Shown: positions 49,113 through 60,216 of the stretch, one piece after another | How positions within the stretch are numbered: the stretch's first letter is position 1 | How the letters are laid out: every line of letters starts with the position of its first letter | Source of the DNA: Streptomyces endophytica | Lineage (GTDB): Bacteria; Actinomycetota; Actinomycetes; Streptomycetales; Streptomycetaceae | Reading direction: 5' to 3' | Length of the DNA stretch: 64,000 nt | Assembly: GCF_026153355.1 (NCBI RefSeq) | Contig: NZ_CP110636.1 | Location: forward strand, 868,001-932,000 | Made by a program: the position numbers and the translations under genes | Notes under the pieces: generated by a model | The model's database searches: none | Told to the model about the DNA's origin: nothing | Seen by the model: only the letters and a program-made list of their open reading frames with translations

Positions 49113-50348
49113 ATGGCTGTCTCCACGTCCCCCGAAACGCCGATCCCGGTCGGCGAGGTGTCCCGGCTCATCGGCGGCTGGATCGACCGGCTCGGCGCGG
49201 TCTGGGTCGAGGGGCAGATCACCCAGCTCTCCCGCCGCCCCGGCGCGGGCGTGGTCTTCCTGACGCTGCGCGATCCGTCCCACGACATCTCGCTGCGCGT
49301 GACGTGCTACCGCCAGGTCTTCGACAAGGTCGCGGACGTGATCAGCGAGGGCGCCCGGGTGGTGGTGCACGCCAAACCGGAGTGGTACGCCCCGCGCGGT
49401 CAGCTGTCGCTGCGGGCCGCGGAGATCCGGCCGGTCGGGGTCGGCGAGCTGCTGGCGCGGCTGGAGCAGTTGAAGAAGTCGCTGGCGGCGGAGGGGCTGT
49501 TCGCGGCGGACCGCAAGCGGCCGCTGCCGTTCCTGCCGCAGCTGATCGGGCTGGTCTGCGGGCGGGCCAGCGCCGCGGAGCGGGACGTGCTGGAGAACGC
49601 CCGGCACCGCTGGCCGGCCGTCCGCTTCGAGGTGCGCAACGTACCGGTGCAGGGCGTGCATGCGGTGCCGCAGGTGATCGCGGCGGTGCAGGAGCTGGAC
49701 GCGCTGCCCGAGGTGGACGTGATCATCGTGGCCCGCGGCGGCGGCAGCGTGGAGGATCTGCTGCCGTTCTCCGACGAGCAGTTGGTCCGGGCGGTGAGCG
49801 CGGCGGTGACACCGGTCGTCTCGGCGATCGGGCACGAGCCGGACACCCCGCTGCTGGATCTGGTGGCCGATCTGCGCGCCTCGACGCCGACGGACGCGGC
49901 GAAGAAGGTGGTGCCGGACGTGGGTGAGGAGCTGGCCCGGGTGCAGCAGCTGCGCGAGCGGGCGCTGCGCGCGGTCGAGGGCTTCCTGCAGCGGGAGCAG
50001 CGGGGGCTGGCGGCGGCGCTGCAGCGGCCGTGCATGGAGCGTCCGCAGCGGATGGTGGAGGAGCGCGAGGAGCAGGTCACGGCCCTGGTGGAGCGCGGCC
50101 GGCGGACGCTGGGGCATCTGCTGGACCGGGCCGACTCCGAGCTGTCGCACACCCTCGCGCGGGTGGTCGCGCTCTCCCCCAGGGCGACGCTGGAGCGCGG
50201 CTATGCGGTGCTGCAGAAGGCGGACGGGGCGGCGGTGCGCTCCCCCGGGGAGGTCGAGAACGGCGAGGAGCTGCGGGCCCGGGTGTCCGCGGGCGAGTTC
50301 CGGGTCCGGGTCGGCGGCGTCCAGGGCGCTGTCAGTGACCCCGAATAG
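49113..50348 (+). CDS. xseA: Exodeoxyribonuclease VII large subunit
   Basis: 411 residues. An N-terminal OB-fold ([20 protein letters not shown], about 30-110) is followed by the catalytic domain with [33 protein letters not shown] and [21 protein letters not shown] long helical region then leads to a C-terminal [12 protein letters not shown] segment. With XseB it degrades single-stranded DNA. The stop codon lies ten bases before the xseB start. Confidence 0.95.
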   Translation: MAVSTSPETPIPVGEVSRLIGGWIDRLGAVWVEGQITQLSRRPGAGVVFLTLRDPSHDISLRVTCYRQVFDKVADVISEGARVVVHAKPEWYAPRGQLSLRAAEIRPVGVGELLARLEQLKKSLAAEGLFAADRKRPLPFLPQLIGLVCGRASAAERDVLENARHRWPAVRFEVRNVPVQGVHAVPQVIAAVQELDALPEVDVIIVARGGGSVEDLLPFSDEQLVRAVSAAVTPVVSAIGHEPDTPLLDLVADLRASTPTDAAKKVVPDVGEELARVQQLRERALRAVEGFLQREQRGLAAALQRPCMERPQRMVEEREEQVTALVERGRRTLGHLLDRADSELSHTLARVVALSPRATLERGYAVLQKADGAAVRSPGEVENGEELRARVSAGEFRVRVGGVQGAVSDPE

Positions 50349-50358
50349 GGTGGGAGAC

Positions 50359-50721
50359 ATGGCGAAGGCGCAGGCGAAGACGGAGCGGGAGACGGACGGC
50401 GTGGCGGAGACGGAGCAGGGCCCGGCGGCCGGCGCGAACACCGGCGCGCGGGCCGCGGAGAGCGCGGAGCCCGCCGCGGAGCCCGGTCCGGACGCCGCCG
50501 GACCGGAGCCGGCCGCGGTGCCCCCGGTGGAGTCCACGCTCGGCTACGAGCAGGCGCGGGACGAGCTGATCGAGGTCGTCCGCAGCCTGGAGGCGGGCGG
50601 GACGACGCTGGAGGAGTCGCTGGCGCTGTGGGAGCGCGGCGAGGCGCTGGCGAAGGTCTGCCGCCGCTGGCTGGACGGCGCCCGGGAGCGCCTGGACGCG
50701 GCGCTGGCCGAGGAGCGCTAG
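50359..50721 (+). CDS. xseB: Exodeoxyribonuclease VII small subunit, long N-terminus
   Basis: 120 residues. The conserved domain is in the second half ([39 protein letters not shown]). The first 55 residues are Ala/Glu/Pro-rich and absent from typical 80-residue XseB. Starts inside this region would lack a ribosome site, whereas GGGAG precedes the ATG at 50359. The TAG stop of xseA is part of a TAGGGT that sits seven bases before the ATG, so a second promoter is possible. Confidence 0.93.
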   Translation: MAKAQAKTERETDGVAETEQGPAAGANTGARAAESAEPAAEPGPDAAGPEPAAVPPVESTLGYEQARDELIEVVRSLEAGGTTLEESLALWERGEALAKVCRRWLDGARERLDAALAEER

Positions 50722-50829
50722 GCGCGGCGAGGCCGGTCCGCGCACCGCGCGCGGACGGGCGTCCACGGCGCACCCGTTCTCAGGAACCACGGGAATCATG
50801 TGAACCGGCTCACAACGCCCTCGATTTAG

Positions 50830-50857
50830 TTGAACATTAATCTATCTGCTTTACAGT
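50830..50857 (+). promoter_or_regulatory. Promoter of the malonic semialdehyde reductase-like gene
   Basis: TTGAAC and TACAGT are separated by 16 bases in an unusually AT-rich stretch (ATTAATCTATCTGCTT between them). This is one of the best sigma-70-like promoters in the window. The leader to the ATG is about 110 bases. Confidence 0.65.
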
Positions 50858-50976
50858 GGAGAGCACGGAGAACCGTGCAGTATGTGGACTGCGGTATCCG
50901 CATCGTGGTACTCGCCGCATTCGCGGCGGCTGCCGCAGACCCGTTGAACACCGAGCTGACCACCGAGGTGCCCTTT

Positions 50977-51570
50977 ATGTCTCTCGCCCTTGACTCCGCC
51001 GCCCAGGACCTCCTCTTCCGTGAGGCCCAGACCGCCAACACGTTCACGGACGAGCCGGTGACGGACGAGCAGGTCCAGGCGATCTACGACCTGGTGAAGT
51101 TCGGCCCGACCGCCTTCAACCAGTCGCCGCTGCGGATAACCCTGGTCCGCACCCCCGAGGCCCGGCAGCGCCTGGTCAACCACGCCATGGGCGCCAACGG
51201 CCCGAAGACCCTGACCGCGCCGCTGACCGCGATCCTCTCCGTCGACCTGGACTTCCACGAGAAGCTGCCGGAGCTCTTCCCGCACGCCCCCGGCATCAAG
51301 GACGCCTTCTTCGCCGAGGCCGCCGTCCGCGAGGTCGCCGGCACCCAGAACGCCACCCTGCAGGCCGGCTACTTCATCGTCGGCGTCCGCGCCGCCGGCC
51401 TGGCCGCCGGCCCGATGACCGGCTTCGACTTCACCGGCATCGACAAGGAGTTCTTCGGCGACGGCAAGCAGAAGTCCTTCCTGGTCCTCAACATCGGCAA
51501 GCCGGGCCCGGACGCCTTCTTCCCGCGCTCGCCGCGCCTGACCTTCGACGACGCCGTCACCACCGTCTGA
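50977..51570 (+). CDS. Malonic semialdehyde reductase-like nitroreductase (RutE/HadB type)
   Basis: 197 residues from the ATG at 50977, which has GAGGTG six bases upstream. An in-frame upstream extension runs into the promoter and is not coding. The nitroreductase fold shows FKFGPTAFNQSP-type sequence (KFGPTAFNQSPLRI) near residue 41 and QNATLQAGYFIVGVRAAGLA near 128, for FMN binding. RutE-type enzymes reduce malonic semialdehyde to 3-hydroxypropionate, but no other pyrimidine-breakdown gene is nearby. A strong terminator follows. Confidence 0.87.
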   Translation: MSLALDSAAQDLLFREAQTANTFTDEPVTDEQVQAIYDLVKFGPTAFNQSPLRITLVRTPEARQRLVNHAMGANGPKTLTAPLTAILSVDLDFHEKLPELFPHAPGIKDAFFAEAAVREVAGTQNATLQAGYFIVGVRAAGLAAGPMTGFDFTGIDKEFFGDGKQKSFLVLNIGKPGPDAFFPRSPRLTFDDAVTTV

Positions 51571-51589
51571 CGGCCGTAGCGGAAACGCC

Positions 51590-51628
51590 AAGGGGCCGCC
51601 GCACCCAGCCCGGGTGCGGCGGCCCCTT
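51590..51628. terminator. Bidirectional terminator
   Basis: A perfect 17-base inverted repeat starting AAGGGGCCGCCGC, with a five-base loop, lies between the reductase gene and the convergent DUF4245 gene. The flanking A and T bases suit termination in both directions. Confidence 0.85.
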
Positions 51629-51648
51629 CGCGCTTCGGTCCGTCGGCC

Positions 51649-52188
51649 CTACTTCGCCACCAGCGCGGCCGCCAGGTCCGCCAGCCGTCCGTACGGAGCG
51701 GTGCCGGTGACGACCGTGGTCACGCCCTTCTCCTCGCGGACCAGCGCCTTGTACCTGTCGCCCTCGTAGCGGTCCCACTTCTTGCTGCCGACGGCCTGCT
51801 TGCCCGCGGTCCTGGTGGCGCCGAGCGTGACCTCCTGGATGAACTTCCGCGCCGGCGCGTCACTCTGCTCGACCGCCGCGTACTGCTCCTCCGGGTCGAG
51901 CATGCCCAGGTGCCAGGCGCCGCCCTTGCCGTCGTCGCTCACCTTGTAGGAGACGGAGGTGGCGCGCCAGGTCTTGGGGAGCCCCTGGGGCGCGGCGACC
52001 GGATAGGGCGCCGCCCGCCGGGCGGTGATCAGCTCGACGCGGTAGTCGACCGTCTTCACCGCGTTCTTCGCCGCGTCCGCGCTCTCGTCGTGCGGAATGA
52101 AGATGTAGATCGCCCCGACCAGGACGCCGATCACTGCCAGCGACAGGACCATGTCCCGCACCGTTTGCCTGCCTCGCATACCTGCCAC
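51649..52188 (-). CDS. DUF4245-type membrane-anchored protein
   Basis: 179 residues from GTG at 52188; an ATG three codons later is an alternative. One N-terminal span (MVLSLAVIGVLVGAIYIFIP, about residues 12-31) anchors an external domain with YRVELITARRAAPYPVAAP, WHLGMLD and YEGDRYKALV. The topology is N-in/C-out, without a cleavage site. The family occurs beside glpX in actinobacteria, and its function is unknown. It is divergent from glpX. Confidence 0.87.
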   Translation of the reverse strand: MAGMRGRQTVRDMVLSLAVIGVLVGAIYIFIPHDESADAAKNAVKTVDYRVELITARRAAPYPVAAPQGLPKTWRATSVSYKVSDDGKGGAWHLGMLDPEEQYAAVEQSDAPARKFIQEVTLGATRTAGKQAVGSKKWDRYEGDRYKALVREEKGVTTVVTGTAPYGRLADLAAALVAK

Positions 52189-52414
52189 GCCCCTATGGTC
52201 CCCCATCCCGGCGCCAGCCCCGACAGGCCCCCGGTGACGCCTGTCACCTGCGTAAACACCGCGCCGCGCATTCCCCGGCCGGCCGCTCATGCGAAGGGCC
52301 CACTGCTCATTTTGGCGACGTGCAGATACTGTGAACCTCAGGGGGAGTCCCCCGCGCCCCCGCACAGCCACCCTCACTCCTCCGCGGCCGTCGCCGTACA
52401 GAAAGGTGCGCTCG

Positions 52415-53446
52415 ATGACCGAGCATCATCTCCCGTCCCAACTCGAGGTCAGCCCCGAGGCCCCGGACCGCAACCTCGCCCTGGAACTCGTCCGGGTCAC
52501 CGAGGCCGGTGCCATGGCGTCGGGCCGCTGGGTGGGGCGAGGTGACAAGAACGGCGCGGACGGCGCGGCGGTCAAGGCCATGCGCGCCCTGATCCACACC
52601 GTGTCCATGAACGGGGTCGTGGTCATCGGGGAGGGCGAGAAGGACCACGCGCCGATGCTGTACAACGGCGAACGCGTCGGGGACGGGACCGGCCCGGAGT
52701 GCGACGTGGCCGTGGACCCGGTGGACGGTACGACGCTGACCGCCAAGGGCATGGCCAACGCGGTCTCCGTGATGGCGGTCGCCGAGCGCGGCGCGATGTT
52801 CGACCCGTCCGCGGTCTTCTACATGGACAAGCTGGCCACCGGCCCGGAGGCGGCGGACTTCGTCGACATCACCGCCCCGGTGGCGGTGAACATCAAGCGG
52901 ATCGCCAAGGCGAAGAAGTCCGCGGTCGAGGACGTCACCGTGGTCATCCTGGACCGGCCGCGCCACGAGGGCCTGGTCAAGGAGGTCCGGGAGGCGGGCG
53001 CCCGGATCAAGTTCATCGCCGACGGCGACGTCGCCGGCGCGATCATGGCGGCGCGTGAGGGCACCGGCGTCGACCTGCTGCTGGGCATCGGCGGTACGCC
53101 CGAGGGCATCATCACGGCCTGTGCCATGAAGTGTCTGGGCGGCACCCTGCAGGCCAAGCTGTGGCCCAAGGACGACGAGGAGCGGCAGCGCGCCCTGGAC
53201 GCCGGTCACGACCTGGACAAGGTCCTGGAGATCGACGACCTGGTCCGCAGCGACAACGTCTTCTTCGTCGCCACCGGCATCACCGACGGCGAGCTGCTGC
53301 GCGGCGTGCGCTACCGCGCCGAGACCGCCTACACCCAGTCCCTGGTGATGCGGTCCAAGTCCGGCACGATCCGGCAGATCGACTCCCAGCACCGGCTGTC
53401 GAAGCTGCGCGCCTACAGCTCCGTGGACTTCGAGCGCCCCAGCTGA
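52415..53446 (+). CDS. glpX: Class II fructose-1,6-bisphosphatase
   Basis: 343 residues from the ATG at 52415 (AAAGGTG upstream). Metal-binding motifs [11 protein letters not shown] (near 73) and VDPVDGTT (near 104) and the [16 protein letters not shown] loop (near 227) define the GlpX family. It converts fructose 1,6-bisphosphate to fructose 6-phosphate in gluconeogenesis; most actinobacteria rely on this type. It is followed by a shared terminator. Confidence 0.96.
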   Translation: MTEHHLPSQLEVSPEAPDRNLALELVRVTEAGAMASGRWVGRGDKNGADGAAVKAMRALIHTVSMNGVVVIGEGEKDHAPMLYNGERVGDGTGPECDVAVDPVDGTTLTAKGMANAVSVMAVAERGAMFDPSAVFYMDKLATGPEAADFVDITAPVAVNIKRIAKAKKSAVEDVTVVILDRPRHEGLVKEVREAGARIKFIADGDVAGAIMAAREGTGVDLLLGIGGTPEGIITACAMKCLGGTLQAKLWPKDDEERQRALDAGHDLDKVLEIDDLVRSDNVFFVATGITDGELLRGVRYRAETAYTQSLVMRSKSGTIRQIDSQHRLSKLRAYSSVDFERPS

Positions 53447-53474
53447 CGGCTCCCGCCGGGACGACCGCGGACGC

Positions 53475-53513
53475 ACTTCGCCCCCGCCGGAGAGGCTCCG
53501 GCGGGGGCGAAGT
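53475..53513. terminator. Bidirectional terminator between glpX and the WhiB-like gene
   Basis: A perfect 18-base inverted repeat starting ACTTCGCCCCCGCC, with a three-base loop, lies between two convergent genes. Confidence 0.87.
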
Positions 53514-53533
53514 GGCCCATACGCGCGGTCTGT

Positions 53534-53893
53534 TCAGCCGGCCGCGGGCATATGGGCCGCACGCTGCAGTTCGGACTCCCGGCGCCGGCGCCGGGTCAGC
53601 ACGACCCGGCGCTCGGCCGCGGTGAGCCCGCCCCAGACGCCGTACGGCTCCGGCTGGAGCAGCGCGTGTTCCCGGCACTCGACCATGACCGGGCAGCGGG
53701 CGCAGACCCGCTTCGCGGCCTCTTCCCTGGCCAGTCGCGCGGCGGTCGGCTCCTTCGACGGGGCGAAGAACAGCCCGGCTTCGTCCCGGCGGCACACCGC
53801 CTCGGAATGCCAGGGACCGGCCTCGTCGCGCGCAGGCACTCGCGGGGACGGAACGACAGCGGCATCCTGCAGGGGCTGATGCGGTAGCAGCAC
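53534..53893 (-). CDS. wblI: WhiB-like iron-sulphur regulator
   Basis: 119 residues from GTG at 53893 with AGGAG upstream. The four cluster cysteines are Cys34, Cys64, Cys67 and Cys73 (C-x29-C-x2-C-x5-C). GVWGGLTAAERR and a basic tail (RRRRRE) follow, as in all Wbl proteins. Wbl proteins bind the sigma factor HrdB or related sigma factors and respond to redox or NO through a [4Fe-4S] cluster. The position next to glpX suggests the gene called wblI in S. coelicolor. That name is from memory of the gene order. Confidence 0.85.
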   Translation of the reverse strand: MLLPHQPLQDAAVVPSPRVPARDEAGPWHSEAVCRRDEAGLFFAPSKEPTAARLAREEAAKRVCARCPVMVECREHALLQPEPYGVWGGLTAAERRVVLTRRRRRESELQRAAHMPAAG

Positions 53894-54101
53894 GGTCTAC
53901 TCCTGACGACGGCTTCGGCGAGAGAAATCACCCTTGCCCGTCTCGCTGCGCACGGCCTCTTTCCGCACCCCGCAGCCGTACGAGAGACGATGCACCAGCC
54001 CTACCCGCTGTGCGCACGCTTATGCACACCGTGGCGATCGTGCGGAAACGAGATCACGCGACAACGCGAAAAGTCGCACCGCACCCCGGGACATACGCAC
54101 C

Positions 54102-54938
54102 TCAGCGGCCGCCGTCGTGCCTCCTGCGGAAGCGGTCCCGGCGCTCCTGCCGCTCCAGGCGATGCCGTTCGTGCCACTCGCGGTGCCGCTCGCGGTGCTC
54201 GTCGCGGAGCTGCCGGCGCAGTTCGCGGTGGTTCTCGCGCAGCCGGTCGCGCAGGTCGCCGATCAGCGCCCCGCGCTTGGGCCGGGCCTCCACGCTGCCC
54301 AGGATCGCGTAGCCGTTGACCTGGATCTGCGGGGCGTCGCCGTCCTCCGCCTCATGGGTGTCGATCTCGAAGGCGCCCAGGATCCCGGAGCCGCTGCTGC
54401 GCAGCGTGACGTTCTCCGGCACCCGGATCTCCACGCTCCCGAAGAGGGAGGTGACGGTGATCTGGACCTGCTGCTGCGGGAAGACCGCCTCGGTCAGGTC
54501 GATCTCGACGGAACCGAAGATCGCCACGGCGTTGATCCGCGCCGGGACGTGCCAGCGCCCCTTGCGGGTGGCGGCGCTGAAGATCGCGACGAGGTTCTGG
54601 TCCGGCTGCGGCGCTCCGGTGCCGTACGCGGTCGCCGACGCGTCCGGTCCCGGCCGCGGACGGCCGCCGGCCGCCGGCAGGTCGCGGACGACCGGCTCCA
54701 GCTCGCCCAGGGTCTTGGCGCGGTAGACCGTGTCGATCCGCTCGGCGTGCTCCTCGGGATCGAGGCGGCCCTCGGCCAGCGCCTCCCGGAGGATCGCGGC
54801 GATCCGGTCGCGGTCCGCGTCGGACGCCCGGATGTCCGCCTCGGCCACGGGCGCGCCCGCGGGCCTGGTCCCGGCCTTCGTCAGGTCCACCGTTTGGGGG
54901 GTCTCGGGGCCCACTCGTCCCCCGTTGTCTGCATCCAC
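54102..54938 (-). CDS. DUF1707 protein with LiaF-like C-terminal domain
   Basis: 278 residues from GTG at 54938. Residues 34-88 are a DUF1707 (SHOCT-like) helical domain (IRASDADRDRIAAILREALA, DPEEHAERID). Residues 110-215 are a beta-rich region with repeated strands (INAVAIFGSVEIDL, TVTSLFGSVEIRVP, GYAILGSVEARP), like the cell-wall-stress LiaF/VraT family. The tail is extremely rich in Arg, His and Glu, probably helical. There is no membrane span. TACGCT six bases before the start suggests a leaderless mRNA. Confidence 0.87.
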   Translation of the reverse strand: MDADNGGRVGPETPQTVDLTKAGTRPAGAPVAEADIRASDADRDRIAAILREALAEGRLDPEEHAERIDTVYRAKTLGELEPVVRDLPAAGGRPRPGPDASATAYGTGAPQPDQNLVAIFSAATRKGRWHVPARINAVAIFGSVEIDLTEAVFPQQQVQITVTSLFGSVEIRVPENVTLRSSGSGILGAFEIDTHEAEDGDAPQIQVNGYAILGSVEARPKRGALIGDLRDRLRENHRELRRQLRDEHRERHREWHERHRLERQERRDRFRRRHDGGR

Positions 54939-54944
54939 CGCCCC

Positions 54945-54950
54945 AGCGTA
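54945..54950 (-). promoter_or_regulatory. DUF1707 gene -10 element, leaderless start
   Basis: TACGCT ends six bases before the GTG, with no ribosome site. Confidence 0.45.
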
Positions 54951-55153
54951 CCGAAACGCGATAGATCGCGACTAGGTATCGCAGGACCGGACCGCACATC
55001 CGCCCGAACCGGAGTCGGCACCGCCGCCCGAACCGGAGCCTGCCGCCGACTGAGCCTCACCTCACAGCCGCGCCCGCGCGCCGGGGTTCTACGCTGTTGG
55101 GGCGCTGCCGTAGAAGCCAGCCAGACCCCTCCGAGTAAGGATGAACCGCCACC

Positions 55154-56827
<1,674 letters not shown>

Positions 56828-56856
56828 CCCGTCCGGCCCACCCGGCCCGCCGCACC

Positions 56857-56894
56857 CCACCGTCCCGCCGAGCGAACCGCCGGCGGGACGGTGG
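56857..56894 (+). terminator. Terminator after class I fumarase
   Basis: A perfect 14-base inverted repeat (CCACCGTCCCGCCG and its complement) with a ten-base loop starts 29 bases after the stop codon and separates the two fumarase genes. Confidence 0.8.
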
Positions 56895-56938
56895 CGTCGG
56901 GCGGGAACAGATCCCCTTCCCCGGGCACTGTCATAGGT

Positions 56939-58350
56939 ATGAGTGACACGAGTGCAGTGGGTGACGGCGACGGCTTCCGGGTGGAGCACGACTCGATGGG
57001 CGAGGTCCGGGTGCCCGCGGGGGCCAAGTGGCGGGCGCAGACGCAGCGGGCGGTGGAGAACTTCCCCGTTTCCGGGCAGCGGCTGGAGCGGGCGCACATC
57101 GAGGCGCTGGCACGGATCAAGGGCGCGGCCGCCACGGTGAACGCCCGGCTGGGGGTACTGGACAAGGACATCGCGGAGGCGGTGCAGGAGGCGGCCGCGG
57201 CGGTCGCCGGCGGCGAGTGGGACGCGCACTTCCCGGTCGACGTGTTCCAGACCGGCTCCGGGACGTCGTCGAACATGAACACCAACGAGGTCATCGCCAC
57301 CCTCGCGAGCGAGCGGCTGGGGCGGGACGTCCACCCGAACGACCACGTCAACGCGAGCCAGTCGTCGAACGACGTCTTTCCGTCGTCGATCCACATCGCG
57401 GCCACTTCGGCGGTGCTGAACGATCTGATTCCGGCGCTGGAGCATCTGGCGGCGGCGTTCGAGCGGAAGGCGGAGGAATTCGCGGACGTCGTGAAGTCGG
57501 GGCGGACGCATTTGATGGATGCCACGCCGGTGACGCTGGGACAGGAATTCGGCGGATACGCCGCCCAGGTGCGGTACGGCGTGGAGCGGCTGCGGAGTGC
57601 GGTGCCGCGGCTGGCGGAGCTGCCGCTCGGCGGTACGGCCGTCGGGACGGGCATCAATACGCCGCCGGGATTCTCCGCGGCGGTGATCGCGGAAGTGGCC
57701 CGGGCGACCGGGCTGCCGCTGACCGAGGCGCGCAATCATTTCGAGGCGCAGGGCGCGCGGGACGGCATCGTCGAGACCAGCGGGCAGCTGCGGACGATCG
57801 CGGTCGGGCTGACGAAGATCGCCAATGACCTGCGGTGGATGGCGTCGGGGCCGCGCACCGGTCTCGCCGAGATCAATCTGCCGGACCTCCAGCCCGGTTC
57901 GTCGATCATGCCGGGGAAGGTCAATCCGGTGATTCCGGAGGCGGTGCTGATGGTCGCCGCACAGGTCACCGGGAATGACGCGACGGTGGCCGCGGCCGGC
58001 GCGGCCGGCAATTTCGAGCTCAATGTGATGCTCCCGGTGATCGCGCGGAACGTCCTCGAATCGATCCGGCTGCTCGGGAATGTGGCGCGGCTGCTGGCGG
58101 ACCGCACGGTCGACGGCATCACGGCCAATGCGGAACGGGCCCGCGAATACGCCGAATCGTCGCCGTCCGTGGTCACCCCGCTGAACAAGTACCTCGGTTA
58201 CGAAGAGGCGGCGAAGGTGGCGAAGAAATCGCTCGCCGAACGGAGGACGATCCGTCAGGTGGTCCTGGACGAGGGGTACGTGGAGCGCGGCTGCTCACCG
58301 AGGAGCAGCTGGACGAGGCGCTGGACGTGCTGCGCATGACCCACCCGTGA
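56939..58350 (+). CDS. fumC: Class II fumarate hydratase, frame broken near C-terminus
   Basis: About 470 residues from the ATG at 56939. Family motifs are clear: [42 protein letters not shown] and the lyase signature [12 protein letters not shown]. Near base 58290 (GCGCGGCTGC) one C appears lost. The restored frame reads [20 protein letters not shown] and stops at 58350, as expected for FumC. It is oxygen-stable and complements the class I enzyme upstream. No ribosome site is obvious. Confidence 0.93.
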
Positions 58351-58472
58351 CCATGTCCCGGTAGCCGTGCCGCCATGGCCATGACCCGCCCGTAACACCG
58401 CAAGGAAGGTACGTTACCGCTCCCGTAACGCCCGCTGCGTCTCATGTCACGGCGGGCGTCACACGGCACCCC

Positions 58473-58478
58473 TAAAAA
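58473..58478 (+). promoter_or_regulatory. DUF402 gene -10 element, leaderless start
   Basis: TAAAAA(T) lies seven bases before the ATG at 58486 in otherwise GC-rich DNA, with no ribosome site. Confidence 0.45.
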
Positions 58479-58485
58479 TCTGCCC

Positions 58486-59225
58486 ATGACAGCGGACATG
58501 GTGGACACGGCGGAAGGCGAGGCGGCCGGCGGCGCGGGACGTCCGGGGTGCGGCAGGTGGCGGCGGAGGGCGCGGCGGGCCGCTGGGCGCCGGGCGACCA
58601 CATCCTGTGGCGCTACCGCGACAACGCCGATCCGGGGCGCTTCCACATCTGCCGGCCGATGACCGTCGTCCAGGACACCGAGGAGCTGCTGGCGGTGTGG
58701 ATGGCGCCGGGGACCGCGTGCATCAAGCCGGTGCTGGCCGACGGCACGCCGGTGCACCGCGAGCCGCTCGCGACCCGCTACACCAAACCGCGCCGGACCA
58801 CCCACGACCACTGGTTCGGCACCGGCGTGCTGAAGCTCGCGCGGCCCGGCGACCCCTGGTCGGTCTGGCTCTTCTGGGAGCAGGGCTGGCAGTTCAAGAA
58901 CTGGTACGTCAACCTGGAGCAGCCGCGCCGTCGTTGGTCAGGGGGAATTGACTCCGAGGACCATTTCCTCGACATCTGCGTCTATCCGGACCGGCACTGG
59001 GAGTGGCGGGACGAGGACGAATTCGCACAGGCGCAGCGGGACGGGCTGATGACGCACGCGCGGGCCGCGGAGGTCCGGTCCGCCGGACGGGCCGCGATCG
59101 CACAGATCTCGGCCTGGCGCGGACCGTACTCGGACGGCTGGGAGGACTGGCGGCCCGACCCGGCCTGGGACGTCCCCCGGCTCCCGGAGGACTGGGACCG
59201 CGCACCGGATCGTTTGCGGTCGTGA
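58486..59225 (+). CDS. DUF402 protein, frame broken once
   Basis: The N-terminus is MTADMVDTAEGEAAGG; near base 58546 one G of a run appears missing and the frame continues VRQVAAEGAAGRWAPGDHI to the stop at 59225. The joined length is about 246. The DUF402 domain contains ILWRYRD, YTKPRRTTHDHW, WFGTGVLKLARPGDPWSVWL and DHFLDICVYPDRHWEW. In related FomD-like and YjjG-like proteins this fold hydrolyses nucleoside diphosphates or monophosphates, so a nucleotide phosphatase role is possible. No operon partner was seen. Confidence 0.83.
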
Positions 59226-59446
59226 GGGAGTGAAGTGAAAAGGGGTACCGGAAGTGGGAGTGAAGGGGGCGGACCGTGGAAAGGTGCGCCTTTGGGCAAA
59301 GCTGTTCCCCGCGGGGCGAGGAGCCGGTCCGAGCCCCCTTGCTGCGCCCGGGTCTTCAAACGTAGGATCGTCCTCCGCAAGACTGCACAGGCGCAACTCC
59401 AGAACTGGAAAACGAACTTGACCGCGGTCGCAGGAGGGGCGAGGTC

Positions 59447-60126
59447 GTGAGCGCGAAGAGCTACGACGAGTACGAGGGCCTGAACCGGTTAGCGCTGGAC
59501 CGGGCCGGGCAGGCCGAGGCGTTCGACGCCATCGGCGACCGCTACAACGACGCCTTTCCGCACAAGGAGGGCCAGCTGGCCTCCGGCACCTGGCTGGCCG
59601 GTGCCCTGCCCGCGGGCGCCGTGTCCTGGACGTCGGGTGTGGTTCGGGCCTGCCGACCGCCCGTCAGCTCTCCGACGCCGGGCACCGCGTGGTCGGTATC
59701 GATCTCTCCCCCTCCATGGTCAAGCTGGCCCGGACAACGCCCCGGGCGCGGAGTTCCACCGGCTGGACATCGCCGATCTGCGCGGCGGCCGGCTCGGCGG
59801 CCCCGGCTCCTTCGACGGTGTCGCCGCTTATTTCTCGCTGTTGATGCTGCCCCGTGCGGAAATCCCTTACGCACTGGGCCTGCTGCATGATCTGCTACGA
59901 CCCGGTGGCTGCTGGCCCTGTCGATGGTCGAGGCGGACGTGGACGACTTCCCGATCCCGTTCCTGGGCAACACGATCCGGGTATCGGGTTACCTGCGGGA
60001 CGACCTGCGCCGGGTCGTGCACGACGCCGGTTTCGACGTCGTCGGGAGGACGCCTACGCCTACGCCCCGGCGAGCACGGACGTACCACCCGAGATCCAGC
60101 TCTTTCTGCACCTGCGACGCGCCTGA
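59447..60126 (+). CDS. SAM-dependent methyltransferase with an early TTA codon, frame broken four times
   Basis: GTG start after AGGAGGGG. Single-base losses near 59620, 59733, 59909 and 60046 must be restored. The joined product has about 227 residues: [20 protein letters not shown] at the start, motif [37 protein letters not shown], and [13 protein letters not shown]. This is a class I methyltransferase of the UbiE type. Codon 15 (bases 59489-59491) is TTA, the only in-frame TTA found in any gene of the window, so translation may depend on the bldA tRNA. The substrate is unknown. It lies upstream of the second SpoIIE phosphatase gene. Confidence 0.8.
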
Positions 60127-60216
60127 AACGCAGCGCGTCGGGCGCGTCCCGTACGGGCTGCGCGCCCGGAACGCGGCGCGTCGGACGCGCAGCCCCGGAC
60201 GGATGGAATCCCACGC

